A stretch of DNA of 64,000 nt from Melanocharis versteri (Eukaryota; Chordata; Aves; Passeriformes; Melanocharitidae), in contig VZTG01006668.1 of the NCBI GenBank assembly GCA_013397845.1, positions 328,818 through 392,817 of the forward strand, given 5' to 3'. The translations under genes were made by a program, and so were the position numbers. The first letter of the stretch is position 1; each line of letters begins with the position of its first letter. Shown piece by piece: positions 12,210 through 24,400 of the stretch. The notes beneath the pieces were generated by a model. The model was not told where the DNA came from, searched no databases, and saw nothing but the letters and a program-made list of their open reading frames with translations.

Positions 12210-15196
12210 TCAGGCCAGCCGGAGCACTTCCCGCACCATTTTCCCGATGCCGTCGTGGATGTCGTGGATGGGGGCGTTGCACATGAAGGCGCTGGTGGTC
12301 ACCAGCCGGTTCCTGGCGTCCACGTGGACCTCGGTGACCTGGCTGTTGACGTGTCTGCAGCCCAGCTCCTTCATGGCCTCAGCAGTCTTGGCGTAGGGCC
12401 ACCTGCAAGGGAACAGGGAGTGCAAACCTGGAGTGGGGAACGTGTCCTGCACACTGCGCTTTGGTGAAGGCCTGGAGGGAAAAGTCTGTGGTCACCGCAC
12501 AAAATCTGCTCAGCGGGATCCAAATCTTTTCCTGCTCCAGGAGTTTCTCCAGGACAACACAACAGGAAAACCTCCTGTTCAAATGAGTTAAAAATCTGAA
12601 GTAAAGCCAAAATAAGACCTGAAGTTCCACTATGGATGTTCCACTCCCTAGCTGCCCACTCCAGACTTAGGGGTTGTAGAATCCCAGGATGGTTGGGGTG
12701 AAAAGAGACCTCAAAGCCCATCCACTAAAGGCCTCACTCGAGGCAGCAGAGCTGGGTTCTCAGAAATAATGTTCAGCCACTTGTGAGACTTCCAAGAGCT
12801 GGCCGGGATCCCTGGCCAGGCTGCTGGGGGCTCTGGGGGGGCCCTGGTGTGACTGTCACCAACCCCCCAGGTCACTCACTGCTCGCACTCCGTGTCATGT
12901 CCCACGGTCACCTCACAGCCCGGGAAGATTTTGGCTGCCAGCACCGGGGAGATGCAGCACAGCCCGATGGGTTTGTGGGCAGCGTGGAACGCCCTCAGCA
13001 CGTCCTCCACCTCCTGGGAAATGCTGCAGTTCTTGCCCTGGGTGGCCCAAGTGCTCAGGTTTTTTGCCACTCCGAAGCCACCTGAGGAAAGAGAAACGGT
13101 TTAGGCTGGGGATTACACCCAGGGCAGGATTTTTGTCAGGAATTGCATGGTGGAACGCTAAGGTGGATTGCATGGATGGCAGTGTTTGTCCAGGGTCAAT
13201 GAAAGAATTAAAACTGGCTTTCCTGCCAAGCTGTGCTTCCAGCCTGTCTCTCTCCATCCCACCACTCCCACGCCATTCCAGACCTATGGAATATCTAAGG
13301 TGTGGGCAGGCAGAGCCCACAGAACCGTACCTGGGATGATGAGGGCATCCAGCCCCTTGACATCCAGCTTAGCCAGGTCCCTGATGTTGCCTCTGGCTAT
13401 CCTGGCACTCTCCACCAGGACATTGCGCTGCTCCGGCGTCGGCTGCCCCTTCACGTGGTCCACCACATGCATCTGGGGGATGTTGGGAGCATAAACCTCG
13501 GCCTGGAGCGAGGGGAAAGGGCTGTTATCCTTCGGGAATGGTGGATAAACGTGGGAAAGGCACAGGGAGGGAGTGGGAATGCTGAGGGCCTTTCTTGGGA
13601 AAGCTGGGAGGGAGGGAAGAAGGGAAAGGAGGAAGGAAACTTTTAGTAGCTTGTACCCAGAACTGCCTGTCTGGGAGGCTGAGAATTCCATCCACATCCC
13701 AATCAATCCCTTGTGCCAGGTGACCACCCAGAGAGCTGCTGTCCCACCACAACTCCCACAGGGACAGGACTTGGAGTTTCCTCTCCCCACCCACTGTTTT
13801 CCCAAAGCCAGAGTGTTTTGCTGGAAAACGCTTCCCCTTCCTGCGGCACTTGCAAGCTCACGTGCCAAAATTAAAGAGTGCAGGGTGGTGAACAGACTTT
13901 GGGACTGTACCACCTGTGCAGTTCTGGGTCCCACAATTTAAGAAGGGTTCAAGGAACGCCGAGGTGTCCCGAGGAGGGCAGGGCTGGAAGGAATGTCCTG
14001 TGAGGAGCAGCCGAGGACTTTGAAATTATCCAGGTGGGAGACAAGGAGGCTGAGGGGCAACCTCATGGCAGCTTCCTGAGGAGAGGGAGGTGCTGAGCTC
14101 TCCTTTCCAACTGAAATATTCCGTTCTAGGCTGTTCTGTCTCCTTACAAGAGGAGGGATTGAAATGACGCCCGAGTTTCCTCCACTAGAGGCCCCTGCCG
14201 ATCCAGGGATGAGGGAGGGATGGGCTCCGAGCCTGCTGGGTTGGGATACGGCAGGAGGGAAGCGGCTGCAGCAGCTCCGGGAGAGGAAAAGGCAAAACTA
14301 CACACAGCGGAGAAAACGTCTGGCCAAGTCTCATCCTGGAGCCAAACAGCGAAGGCAGGGCTGGAATGGTCTGGAACGGGGGGGCTGGCACATGTGGGTC
14401 ACCCCTGTGCCTCTGTGTTCCACAGGGCGATTCCCATTCCCGGAGGAACGGCTCCGACCCAGACACGTGGGTGGTTCACCCACAGCTGAGTGTGATGCTC
14501 CACAGGCTTTCCCCCCCTCACTGAGCGCCTTTCCCGACTTTTAGAGCAGCTGCACCTTTTTTACTCCTCCTCAAGTTCAACTCACAAACCCTCCTCTGCT
14601 TTCTCATCCCTGGCAGTGTCCCAGGCCAGCCTGGACGGGGCTGGGAGCAGCCTGGGACAGTGGAAGGTGTCCCTGCCCATGACAGGGGGTGGAACGGGAT
14701 GAGCTTTAAAGTCCTTCCCAAAACAAACCGTTCCGGGATTCTCTGATTCTATTTTCACTTCTACCCACTGAGGTCTTAAAAAGATGAATTTCAAACAACC
14801 CAAACTGCCTTTTAAACAGAAATAGCAAGAGAGAAAAGAGGCTGGTGCAAGCCAAAAACGAAGAGAGAAGGCATTCAGGGAAGTCTTTTGGAGAGTTTGC
14901 ATACAGAGCCCCAAGCCAATCCCTCTGTACAGCACTGCAGGGATTTCTCCACACCGTTCCCAGTGACTCCAGGCACCGCTGCTTGGCTTTTGGGGAGTCT
15001 AGAGTTTGTCTCGGGCACAAGGAGGGGAGAGGCTGAGGAGCAGAGCCGGCAAAAGGAGGAGCAGCAGGATCCTGCCGCTGCCTCTTACCTGAGCCCCCTC
15101 CCGGCTGAGATGCACCAGCACCGCCGACGCCTCGTGGATCTCGCTGCCGTCGAACACCCCGCAGCCAGCCAGCACCACGGCCACCCGCTTGGCCAT
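12210..15196 (-). CDS. GATD3: GATD3/ES1-type class I glutamine amidotransferase-like protein
   Basis: Four exons join in phase: 15196-15089, 13502-13331, 13081-12880 and 12402-12210, giving 224 residues. The protein belongs to the DJ-1/PfpI superfamily and matches ES1/GATD3 throughout: VVLAGCGVFDGSEIHEAS, DHVKGQPTPEQRNVL, ESARIARG, GGFGVAKNLSTW, the nucleophile-elbow segment PIGLCCISPVLAAK, and WPYAKTAEAM near the end. Mammalian GATD3 (268 residues in human) is mitochondrial with a cleaved presequence; its chemistry is poorly defined. Here the ATG lies directly before the conserved domain (MAKRVAVV), so no presequence is encoded, and a TATA box about 195 bases upstream supports this as the true first exon. 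A cytosolic paralogue or a lineage-specific short form are both possible. Confidence 0.9.
12670..12730 (-). repeat. Short CR1 tail remnant in GATD3 intron 3
   Basis: Reads 'agaatcccaggatggttggg' followed by 'agacctcaaagcccatcc', a 60-bp reverse CR1 3' end. Confidence 0.55.
13940..14160 (+). repeat. CR1 internal fragment in GATD3 intron 1
   Basis: Contains 'gtgaggagcagccgaggact', 'gagacaaggaggctgagggg' and 'caacctcatggcagcttcct', all typical of the CR1 region upstream of the 3' tail. Confidence 0.65.
14600..14750 (+). repeat. CR1 retroposon 3' tail in GATD3 intron 1
   Basis: Forward tail: 'tggcagtgtcccaggccagc', 'gagcagcctgggacagtgga', 'gatgagctttaaagtccttc', ending 'gggattctctgattct', which preserves the terminal repeat. 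Confidence 0.8.
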
Positions 15197-15214
15197 GGTC
15201 CCCTGGGGACAGCG

Positions 15215-15378
15215 AACTGTCCGGAGAGCCCCACGCCACCCGGAGCTGTGTCCGTACAGCCCCACGGCACCGTGAGCTCTGCCCCGAGAGCCCCACGCCA
15301 CCCGGAGCTCTGTCCGGAGAGCCCCACGCCGCTCCGAGATGTGTCCGGAGAGCCCCACGCCACTCGGAGCTCTGCCCA
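15215..15378. repeat. About 31-bp tandem repeats in the GATD3 5' UTR
   Basis: Five imperfect units of the form 'tccggagagccccacgccac' followed by 'ccggagctctg' lie between the TATA box and the ATG, so they should be transcribed as most of the 5' UTR. Confidence 0.75.
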
Positions 15379-15391
15379 CTGCCCGCAGCCC

Positions 15392-15397
15392 TTTATA
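15392..15397 (-). promoter_or_regulatory. TATA box of GATD3
   Basis: The coding strand reads GGCTATAAAGGG. A start site about 25-30 bases downstream would give a 5' UTR of about 170 bases made mostly of tandem repeats before the ATG at 15196. Confidence 0.6.
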
Positions 15398-15399
15398 GC

Positions 15400-18340
15400 C
15401 CCGGCCCTCCCCCAGGAGCAGGTGGGGCCGGGAGGGCTGGGCTGCGTCTCTTACTGGCAAGGAGGTTTTATTTCCAGTTCCCCAGGCAGGGCGTGTAAAT
15501 ATTATTTGTTTCCTCAACTGGCTGCTCCCTCACAGATCTTCTTCCCAGCACGCTGTCTGCAGAGCAGCCCCAGCTGACGTGCCCTGCTCAACAGAGCTCT
15601 GCTGTGTTTTTCCTCCTCGGCTGTTGATTTTCCATTCTAGTTCAGACTGAAGCACCAGAACCTTTGGACGGGAGATGGTATCAAAGGGAGCCTGCCCAGA
15701 GCCAGTCCATTCCTCTCTGTGCCCCGTTCTTTAAACCCTGCGCTGCATAGGCTGCTTCAGATTTTAACACCAACATTTCCTTTTCTGACCCTGAATGTTC
15801 CTTCCCTCAGATCCCATCTCCCAGAAGTGGATATTTCACACTTTGCTGTAGTTTTTTGCTGGCTTTTGCATCCTGAGTTTAGAAATGAATAAAGTCATAG
15901 AGCTGGAAGGGACCCACAAGGATCCGCAAAGTCCAACTCCTGGTGCTGCACAGGGCACCCCAACAACCCCACCCTGTGCCTGAGAGCGTGTCCAAACACT
16001 TCTTGACCTCTGGAATAACGGGATTCTTCACCAACAGCACCATCTCTCCATTTATTTAATCCCAGGGAAGTGGCACCAGGAACTGGAGGAGCCCTGAGCT
16101 CTGGAGGGGCTCTGGCAGCCGCATTCAGTGCCTGGAGCTCGTTCCTCCCACCCTGGCTCTGCTCACGTGGAGATGATCCTGCACCTCTCTACTTCAGCCC
16201 GGCCCTGGTGAACAAGAAACTACCACACCACGGCTGCAGGGTGTTTTTCAGGGGTTATTTATAAGACGTGTTCCTTGGGGCTCTGTCATTTTTGGGAGAG
16301 ACATGAAGCACGTCCTGCGGGTAATGCACTTGGGGCTTGGCAGGGGGGTCAGGCAGGGCAGGCCTGAGGAGGAGGCTCACTGCTGCTGCTGCTTGTGGCT
16401 TCATTTATGGCATGTTTCTCCCAAAATGAGGGATTTCAGGCACCCAGCTGCTACCTGAACAAGCAGGAACAAGAAACGCGTGACAGAGGCCTTGCAGTCC
16501 TGCTCATCCAGCCCAGGCTGTGCCTGTCAGTTCCCTTTATTGCCCAGAACAGGAATTAAACTGAGCTATGCATAGAAAACACCCGAAGCCTTTCCCCTGC
16601 TGCTTGCTTTGCTATCGAAGGAATCCTAACCATGGTTTGGGGGTGTATTATTTCCTCTCGCACCAAAAAACAGCCGAGTGATGTTGCAGCCTGACCAGGT
16701 GATTTGTCCTTCCTGCAGCTGCTTCGGGAGCAGCCCCATCAGCCATGGAACAAAGTAGCCAGAGGCTGAGGGTTCCCACAGCCTGCCTGCTGCAAACCAC
16801 ACCAGCTACCCCTGCCTGCTGGAAGCTGGCTGGGCTGGTTCCCCATACTGGGATAACTGGTGCAACTGGACCAGCCAGGCTTGTTTCCCCCCCTTGGAAA
16901 CACATCTGTCTCCATAGACATGTCAGCCCTAAAGATCTCTCTGCAACGGAGAGATGAGCGATAAATGACATTTCTCAGCTGGGTTGTTCCAGCCTGGGTG
17001 GCCATGGCTGCACACATGTGTTGTGGGAGAGACATTGGATTTAATCTGCATGAAGATTCTAGTGAGGAGGGGTGGGAAGGGACCCTCTTCCTGCAGGGTG
17101 AACGCAGTTAGAGGCAGCAGGAGGGTTTGGGAGCAGGGAGAGGGATCCAGCTGCTCCAGCTGGCTCAGAGGGCAGGAGCAGCAGGGTCCTCTGACAGTAC
17201 CTGGGGCTCTGGGGTTGTTCTGGATCCTGTCACAGCTCCAGCACCTCCTGGATGATCCCACAGGCCTGACTGTGAGCTCCAGCCAGTGCAGCTCCCAGCC
17301 CCACTCCCAGCAGCTCCCCTGTCCTCCAGCCCTGGCCGTGGAGCAGGATTTCTGTGGGGTCTCAGAGCAGGATCTGCTGAGGGGAACATCAGAGCTGGCT
17401 GCTGGAGGAGCTCTGCAGAGCCATCCCTGGGCAGCCCAGGAGCATCAGTGCAAAGCTCAGCTCGCTGTTCTGCACCTTCTGTGTGGTCAGGAGTGTGGGG
17501 TTTGCTTTAGCTGGAGCTGAGTCCCTCGTGGGGACAGTCCCTACACTGGTCCATCACCACAACAGCACAACAGAGGAGCCAAAGCTCTGTCAGCTCCCAC
17601 AGAACAGCTCTCTGACAGTTCCAACACGATCCCAAGGCCAGTGCCCGCTGCCTTCTGCAGCCTCCCCTCCATCCATAAACACCTTGATGCCCTGACCATT
17701 CCCACGGGAAGCAGCAGGGAGCTGCCCACAGGTCCTTCACGTCCCCTTTGGGACACAATCCCGGCAGTGACTGACACCCACTCCCGACCTGGAAAAGCCT
17801 GCAAGGCTCCTCTGGGCTGGACGAGCTGGATGTGGAGTGACAGATGGACAGGAGTCACCTTTAAGGGAATGGCACAGAGTCTGCCCTGGCTTTGCCCAGC
17901 TCAGGGGGCTGCTGCCAGGCATTCAGAGCTGTGACAGGGACAAACAGCAGGCCCGTGGCCAGCGTGAGGAGAAACAAGGGGTCCCCAAGGAGCTGCTGGG
18001 CTTGCAGAGCGCTTGTTTGCTCCAGCAAGGTGGATGCTTGCAAAAACCTTCATTTTAACCAGTGTCGTTTCCTCACTGGCAGGAGCAAAAAAGGCAGCAG
18101 CGGCAATAAACCCTCAGCCTTATTTTTCAAGTGTCTTTTTTAACAAGGGTTAATCAAGAGTAAAATTAAGAGGCCCCTGGAGGGAGCTACCAGCAGCCCA
18201 CGCTGACTCACAGCCCCAAATTTACTGCAGCCAGGGCTTCATTTGCATTTCCTCCCGCATGCAGAGAGGAGCAGGAACAGAAGAGGTTTGTAGGGAAAAG
18301 GGGTGGAGAGCAGGGAGGACCGGCGGCAGCGGCGATGGTT
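15400..18340. other. Divergent intergenic region between GATD3 and gene A
   Basis: No coding exon recognised. A reverse CR1 fragment lies at about 15890-16050. Just upstream of gene A are a perfect octamer ATTTGCAT (about 18240-18247) and a TGACTCA AP-1/MARE-type site near 18204. These could serve gene A, but they are only motif matches. Confidence 0.5.
15890..16050 (-). repeat. CR1 retroposon fragment
   Basis: Reverse CR1: 'gtcatagagctggaagggac', 'caaagtccaactcctggtgc', 'gagcgtgtccaaacacttct'. Confidence 0.75.
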
Positions 18341-18344
18341 TGGT

Positions 18345-18350
18345 TATAAA
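18345..18350 (+). promoter_or_regulatory. TATA box of gene A
   Basis: TATAAA lies 58 bases before the proposed ATG at 18403, leaving a short 5' UTR of about 25-30 bases. The ATG has G at +4 and sits in gcaggg-ATG-G. The TATA position supports the choice of first exon. Confidence 0.6.
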
Positions 18351-18402
18351 GAGCATGGGAGGAAAGAGAGGCAGCAGTGCAGCCCGCGGCAGGGCTGCAG
18401 GG

Positions 18403-21400
18403 ATGGGCGGCAGCGGGGCTGACTCACTGCATTCCTGCATCGGGCTCCTGGGCATTTCCGCAGGTAGGGACCGCTCCTGGCACGGGACACGGGCTTGGGA
18501 CGCGCTTTCCGGGACACCCCCCTTTTCCAAGGGGGCTAAAGAGGCTGTTTATCCGCAGGCTTCTCCGCCTGGGGAAAGCTTCTCCATCCAGAGATCCCTG
18601 CGCCGGTTCCAGGAGCCAACAAAATATTTGTGTTGGCTTCCCGAGGGCTGGCCTGAAGTTCTGTACTCGTTCCACGCTGGGTGGGAAGCGAATCCAAACT
18701 TTTTCATAGCCACTGCAGTAAATCATCTCCATTTGGATGCAGTTTCCTCCCCGTTCCTTTCCCAGCCCTTCTCCCCGCAGCTCTGTTTTCTGTGTTCACT
18801 CCCTTCCACTTGCTCCTTCTTGGTGTTCCGCCTTCCCGGATTTTTCCAGCTGGTTTTCCATCAGCACCAGGCTGCACGGATCAGCTGCAGGGTCTGTGTG
18901 TCTGTCTGCCTTTTGTTTTACTGGAATCGTGGATTTTTACCTTTTATCTGGCAGTGGGGGAGCGTTTCCAAATTCTTTCACACAATCCCAGAACGGTTTG
19001 TGCTGGAAGGGACCTTAAAGATGATCCAGTTCCAGGGCATGGACACCTTCCCCTAGACCCAGCTGCTCCAAGCCCCATCCAGCCTGGCCTTGATGGCATG
19101 GGGCATGCACAACCTCTCTGGGCAACCTCCAATGGTTAATTCCAAGCTTTTTCAAACCAGGCACCCAGAGAGAAGCGAGACCTTGGGCACAAACCAAGTC
19201 ACACTCCCCCAGCTCCTTAGGCTTTCCCGTTTGCAGACCTCGCACTGTTATTTTTCCTCTGTTCCCTGCTCTGCCCACGCTGATTCTCTCCTGGTTTTTG
19301 GGCCAGCTTTACCAGCTCTCTGTGTCCCTCCGTGTCCCACAGGATCTCTCTTGCTGGCCGTGCGTTTCTACAGCTCCCCCAGCGCCGCCCCGCTGATCCC
19401 CAGCACAGCTCTCGGAGTCCTGCTGCTGGTTTTATCGGCTCTCCTGGCCTATGCAGGTAAGACCTGGGGGTGGCCGGGCCCGGGGCCTCCCTCCCTCCCT
19501 CCCACAGCTTTGCACGTCCAGGTCTGCTTTGCCAACAGAGCACGAACCATGGCAGCCTCGCTGGACCACTCATCCCTTCTCCCAGAGGAGGGTTGTCCGG
19601 AGAAGCTGTGGCTGCTCCGTCCCTGGAAGTGTCCCAGGCCAGGCTGGACGGGGCTTGGAGCAGCCTGGGATAGTGGAAGGTGTCCCTGCCATGGCAGGAG
19701 TGGAATGGGATGAGCTTTGAGGTCTCTCCCAGCCCAAACCGTTCCATGGCTCTGTGTCAGCACAGCGAATCTTTCCTCTATAGGAGAAAGAAATCAATGT
19801 TTGTTTTAAACAAATGCTCTACCAGGATCTCGGAGTGTTGACACACTGAAAACACAATTTCTGTCCCAGGCTTTCTGAGAGTGCTTTCAGCATCCATGGA
19901 TTGAAATGTCCATGGGTAAATGCCAAGGGTCAAAGCCTCTACTTATCTGAGAGAAAACAATCGCTGCCTAGAGCAAAATCCACACTTTCTAGAGTGAATG
20001 TTGAATTATTTATTCTGAGTAACTCATAGCGATGAGAACATGAAATCACAGAATCACCAAATCGCGGAATTGTTCAGGTTGGAAAAGACTTTAAAGATTG
20101 TCAGGTCCAACCTTCAACCAGCACCGCCACCATGGTCACCACAAAGCCGTGTCCTCAAGTGCCACATCCCTGTGTCTTTTGAACCCTTCCAGGGATGGGG
20201 ACTCCACCACTGCCCTGGGCAGCTGTGCCGGGGCTGGACAACCCTTTCCATGAAGAAATTTTCCCTGATACTCAATCTAAGCCTGCCCTGGCACACCTTG
20301 AGGCCATTTCCTCTTGTCCTGCCGCTTGTTCCCTGGGGGAAGAGCCTGACCCCTCACTACAACCTCCCTCCAGGTAGCTGTAGAGTGTGATAAGCTCCCC
20401 CTGAGCCTTCTTTTCTCCAGGACAAATCCATCATCAGGCAGAACCTGCGCTGATCCTTGCTCCATAGCGATCCTGCATCCCGCCTTTCCTAACTCCTGCA
20501 GTCTGCAATCACAGCCCCGTCTCCGTTTGCTCCCCAGGGATCCGGAGAAGCCTCAGGAACGCCTCCCTGCTGGTGCCCCTGTGCCTGACCCTCTCGGCCT
20601 TCTGGAGCGGCTATGGAGTGACCCTCATCCTGGCGGGGCAGGGAGCGCTGCCCGAGCCGGGCGATGCCCGCGACGCCCTGGTGCCCGGCCTGGCCGCCTT
20701 CGCCCTGGCCCTGCTGCTGCTGGCCGTGGTGGGCTTCCTCTGCGGGGAGCCCGTGCTGGCGCTGGTGGCAGCCGCCATGTCCCTGGCCAGCGCCCATGAG
20801 GTGGCCCTGCACTACAGCTCCTCGCTCGGCCCCTCGGCCGTGGCTTGCAGTCACCTCGTCGTCTGCTTGGTCGGGGGCTACTTTGCTCTGGGGAGGATCC
20901 TCTGCTCCCTGACCAAAGGCAAAGTTGCCCTCCCTGGCACGGATCTCGCCGAGAAGAAGGCCCAGGAGCAGGGCCGGGGCAGCGCTGGCGGCACCAATCC
21001 CTTTGCAGCCCCCGGGCTGCTGCTGAACATGCTGTCGGCCAGCGTCTTCTGCTGCAGGCTCCTGGGGCTCACCCGCAGCCTCTTCCTGGGCCACGTGCCC
21101 TGGCTGTGGGCAGCTGGCACCTACCAGCTTGGCATCTGTGTCTTGTCCTACCGTGCAATGGACGTCCTCATGGCCACAGCCTTCGGCTTCACCTCCATCC
21201 TCAAATTCGCTGGAGGTTACTGCCTCCTGTACCCGGCCTGGCAGCCGGAGGAGCCGTCGTTGCCCGCCCCGTTCCTGGTGGTTTTCTCCATCCTTTTTGC
21301 TGTCTTGGCTCTTTTCCTCTCCCTTCAGAGCCCTGTGGACGGCCTGTACTTGCTGGTTTTTGTCGCCTACTGCATTGCCTTGGCTTGCAGTCCCAGGGGG

Positions 21401-24400
21401 TTTTTTGCAGGTGGCCCCCAGGGCGTGGCTGTGGCCGTTTTTGTGGCCTCGGCTGTGGTGGCTCTGATTCACCTGTACAACGTGAGGGCGAGGGCCAAGA
21501 TCCCGACAGGGAGGGGTGCTGTGAAGGCCCTCCTTGCTCGCAGCAGCCTCCTGAAGCTCCGGGAGGGGCCAGACCTCCACGCTCCCTACCTGGGCTATTC
21601 CAAGTATGCCGATGCAGAAGTCCTGGCCTATGCCTGCAGTGTCCTGGCTTCCTTTGCTCTAACACCCACAGGAGACCCCCAGGCTCCCCTTGCCACCGTT
21701 GTCATTCCGTGGGTGGTGGTAGCTGGTGGCATCCTGAAGCTTCTCGGCGGCTCGGTGGCCTTTGCCCGGGGTAAGACCCTGGAGAGCAGTGCCTTCATCC
21801 TCTACGCTGTCATGTGGGTCATCTGGGGCCTGACAAGGTATGGTGGCCTCTGTGGCACCGCCAGGAGCTTCCACGCAGCCGCGGGCATCGCCGCCTTCAT
21901 GCTCTTCAACAGCTTCGTTGTCTTCTGCTCGCTCTTCCTGAGCGCGGCCTGGTTCTTCTACTCCCTCACCTTCATGCTCATCGCTGTCAGCTTCCTGCTG
22001 GACGCCATCCACGCTCTTCCCGCGGGATACGACGTCGCTGCCACGCTCGTCTTCGGGCTGGTCAGCTTCTACTGCTTCCTGGCTGCCCTTTCCAGCAGCA
22101 CCTTTGAGGGTTGCTGCCTGCCCATGGGGGGGCCCGTGGTGCAGCTCGGTGGTGTCGGGGCAGGGACGAGCAAGTGCCTTCACCTGCCCGCCAGGAAAGC
22201 TTCCTCAGTCAAGAGAATTGCAGGTAAGGGGAAAACGGAGGGCAGAACGTGGGGATGGAGGGGAAATTCTGGGAGGTTTTGTGGCAGGACACTGTTAAAA
22301 GGACATTGTCCCAGTCAGAGGATGACGGAATGGTTTGAGTGGGAAAGGACCTTAAAGCCCATCTTGTTCTGTGGGCTAGGAAGCCTTCCACTAGACCAGG
22401 TTGCTCCAAGCCCTGTCCAACCTGGCCTTGATGTGGAAACCTGGATAATGTGGTGACGTCTTGGTGAAGTGGGCCAAGTTACAGGAGTCACGGGCCGAGC
22501 AGTGAATTCCCTGCTGTGTCTCCTGCGTCGTTTCCCTATGCTCTCATCTGGTCTGAGACCCAGGAATTTCCCAAGCTGGGGCTCCCCCCCAAAGCTTTGT
22601 ACAGGGAAAGCAGAGCCAATGCTCGGTCCTTGCTCTCTCCACCTCCGGCCCAGAACCCCCCTGAGTGCCAGATGTCCCCTTGGAGGGGTGCTGGCAGTGA
22701 AAATGCACTGCCAGAGCTGGGGGAAGGAGAGGAGAGCACCCCACGGTGTGACAGTGGGAGTTACAGCCCTCGCCTGTCACTCAGGGGCTCGTGCCCTGTC
22801 CCCATGCCAACAGATATCCTGAGGAACGGCGGCACCTGTGGCATCCCCACGGACACCGTGTACGTGCTGGTGGCCGCCTGCAGCCGGCCTGACGCCGTGG
22901 AGAAAGCTCACCGGTGAGTCCTGGCGCCTGGGCTGGGCTCAGGAGCCTTCTAGAACTCGGAGCTGTACTGAGTGCTGAGAGCGAGGCAGCTCAGCCTCGG
23001 TGGGAGCAGCAAGGTGGGGGGAAGATGCAGGTGAGGAAAGGAGAGAACTGAGCTGTAGTGGTGTCCTGGGTTACTGAAGGCTGATAGGGCTGGATGACCT
23101 GGACACCACAAGAAACCCAAACCAGTGGCAAATGGGGCAGGGGGTTGTTGTTCTTACTTGTGGGTACATGTGGTCACAACGAAACCCCTCTGGTGACAAC
23201 AGACCCCTGCTGTAAGCTGGGACCCCTCCCATTGGTGGGGTTTCCTCACAACTTGGGCCATTGGGACTTTTACCCATCACTAGACAAGAAGTTAAAGCCT
23301 TGATTTGGAATAGACCTTCCTGACTGGGAATAGCCATTAATGTCCCTTCCTGTCCAGCCAGTTGTTGACCAGTCCTACTTCTACTCCAGACTGGTGGCCT
23401 GGGGCAGAGCCTGCACACCTTGTCTTAGCTCTGGACCTCCCCAACAGTTTCCTTTCTGTGAAATTAAATCCCCGTCTTACTTCCAGCCTCATCTTTTCTT
23501 CCTTCTGTTCCAGGTCCAAGCGCCAGGCTCAGGATCGCCCCATGTCCCTCTGGATTTCCAGCCTAAAGCAACTGGAACCTGCCAAGCATTTGTTCACTCC
23601 CCTCCTCTGGGACTTCATGGAGGCTGCCTGGCCATCTCCCATTAGCTTGGTCATTCCCAGAGGTGAGGAAATGCTGTTAATTCCAAGCTCTCCGGAGAGC
23701 TTTGGGTTCGAAATTCCTGAAACGGGGAACCCCTGCAACGCCACGTGTTCCGTGGGGATATTCCTGGTAAGATCCTCGTGTCTGGGCTGATGTACGTCTC
23801 TGAGCGTTGGGTGACTCTGCTTGGTGCAGGTGAATGGGTGGATTTCCTGGGAATGAAGGACTCTGCTAAATACGTTGGAACCCCTCGGAGCGTGGCCATC
23901 CGCATCCCCGACTGCTCTGTCACCACACACCTCATCGACCTGGTGAGCCAGAGCGCCTCAGCCCTGCTGACCAGACCCCTTCTGTGAGAAGGGCTGGGGT
24001 CTGCAGGCAGCTGGGAGGGGTTTTATGGCAGCTAGGAGGGAAAAAGGAGCAACCACCAGGTCAGGAAATCAGGAAAATGCCCTTAGGAGACACAGGTTTC
24101 ATTTCCAACATAGAACACGGTTGGAAGCACAGGCTTCTCCGAGGTTGGACTGACTTCAGAAGGTGCAGGAAGTGGCCAGAGGAACTGTGACACCCTGAGT
24201 GTTCTAGGACAGGCACTGTAGGTCTTTGGCAAGTGCTGCTGCTGGAAAGCAAGATGTCATTTCACAGCCATCGCCGCTAAACCCAGATTTGTCTCCGGTG
24301 GTCACTCAAACACCGTTTGGTGGGACTGTAGCTGCCTGAAAAGTAGGTGCCTCACCTGGGGAGCCACACTGAGCTCCCTCCAGGGTCACAGGTGAAGTTC

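Noticed and set aside
20489..21774. Long minus-strand and alternative plus-frame open frames across gene A exon 3
   Set aside because: They are shadows of the GC-rich true coding frame, which has clear membrane helices and splice-consistent ends.
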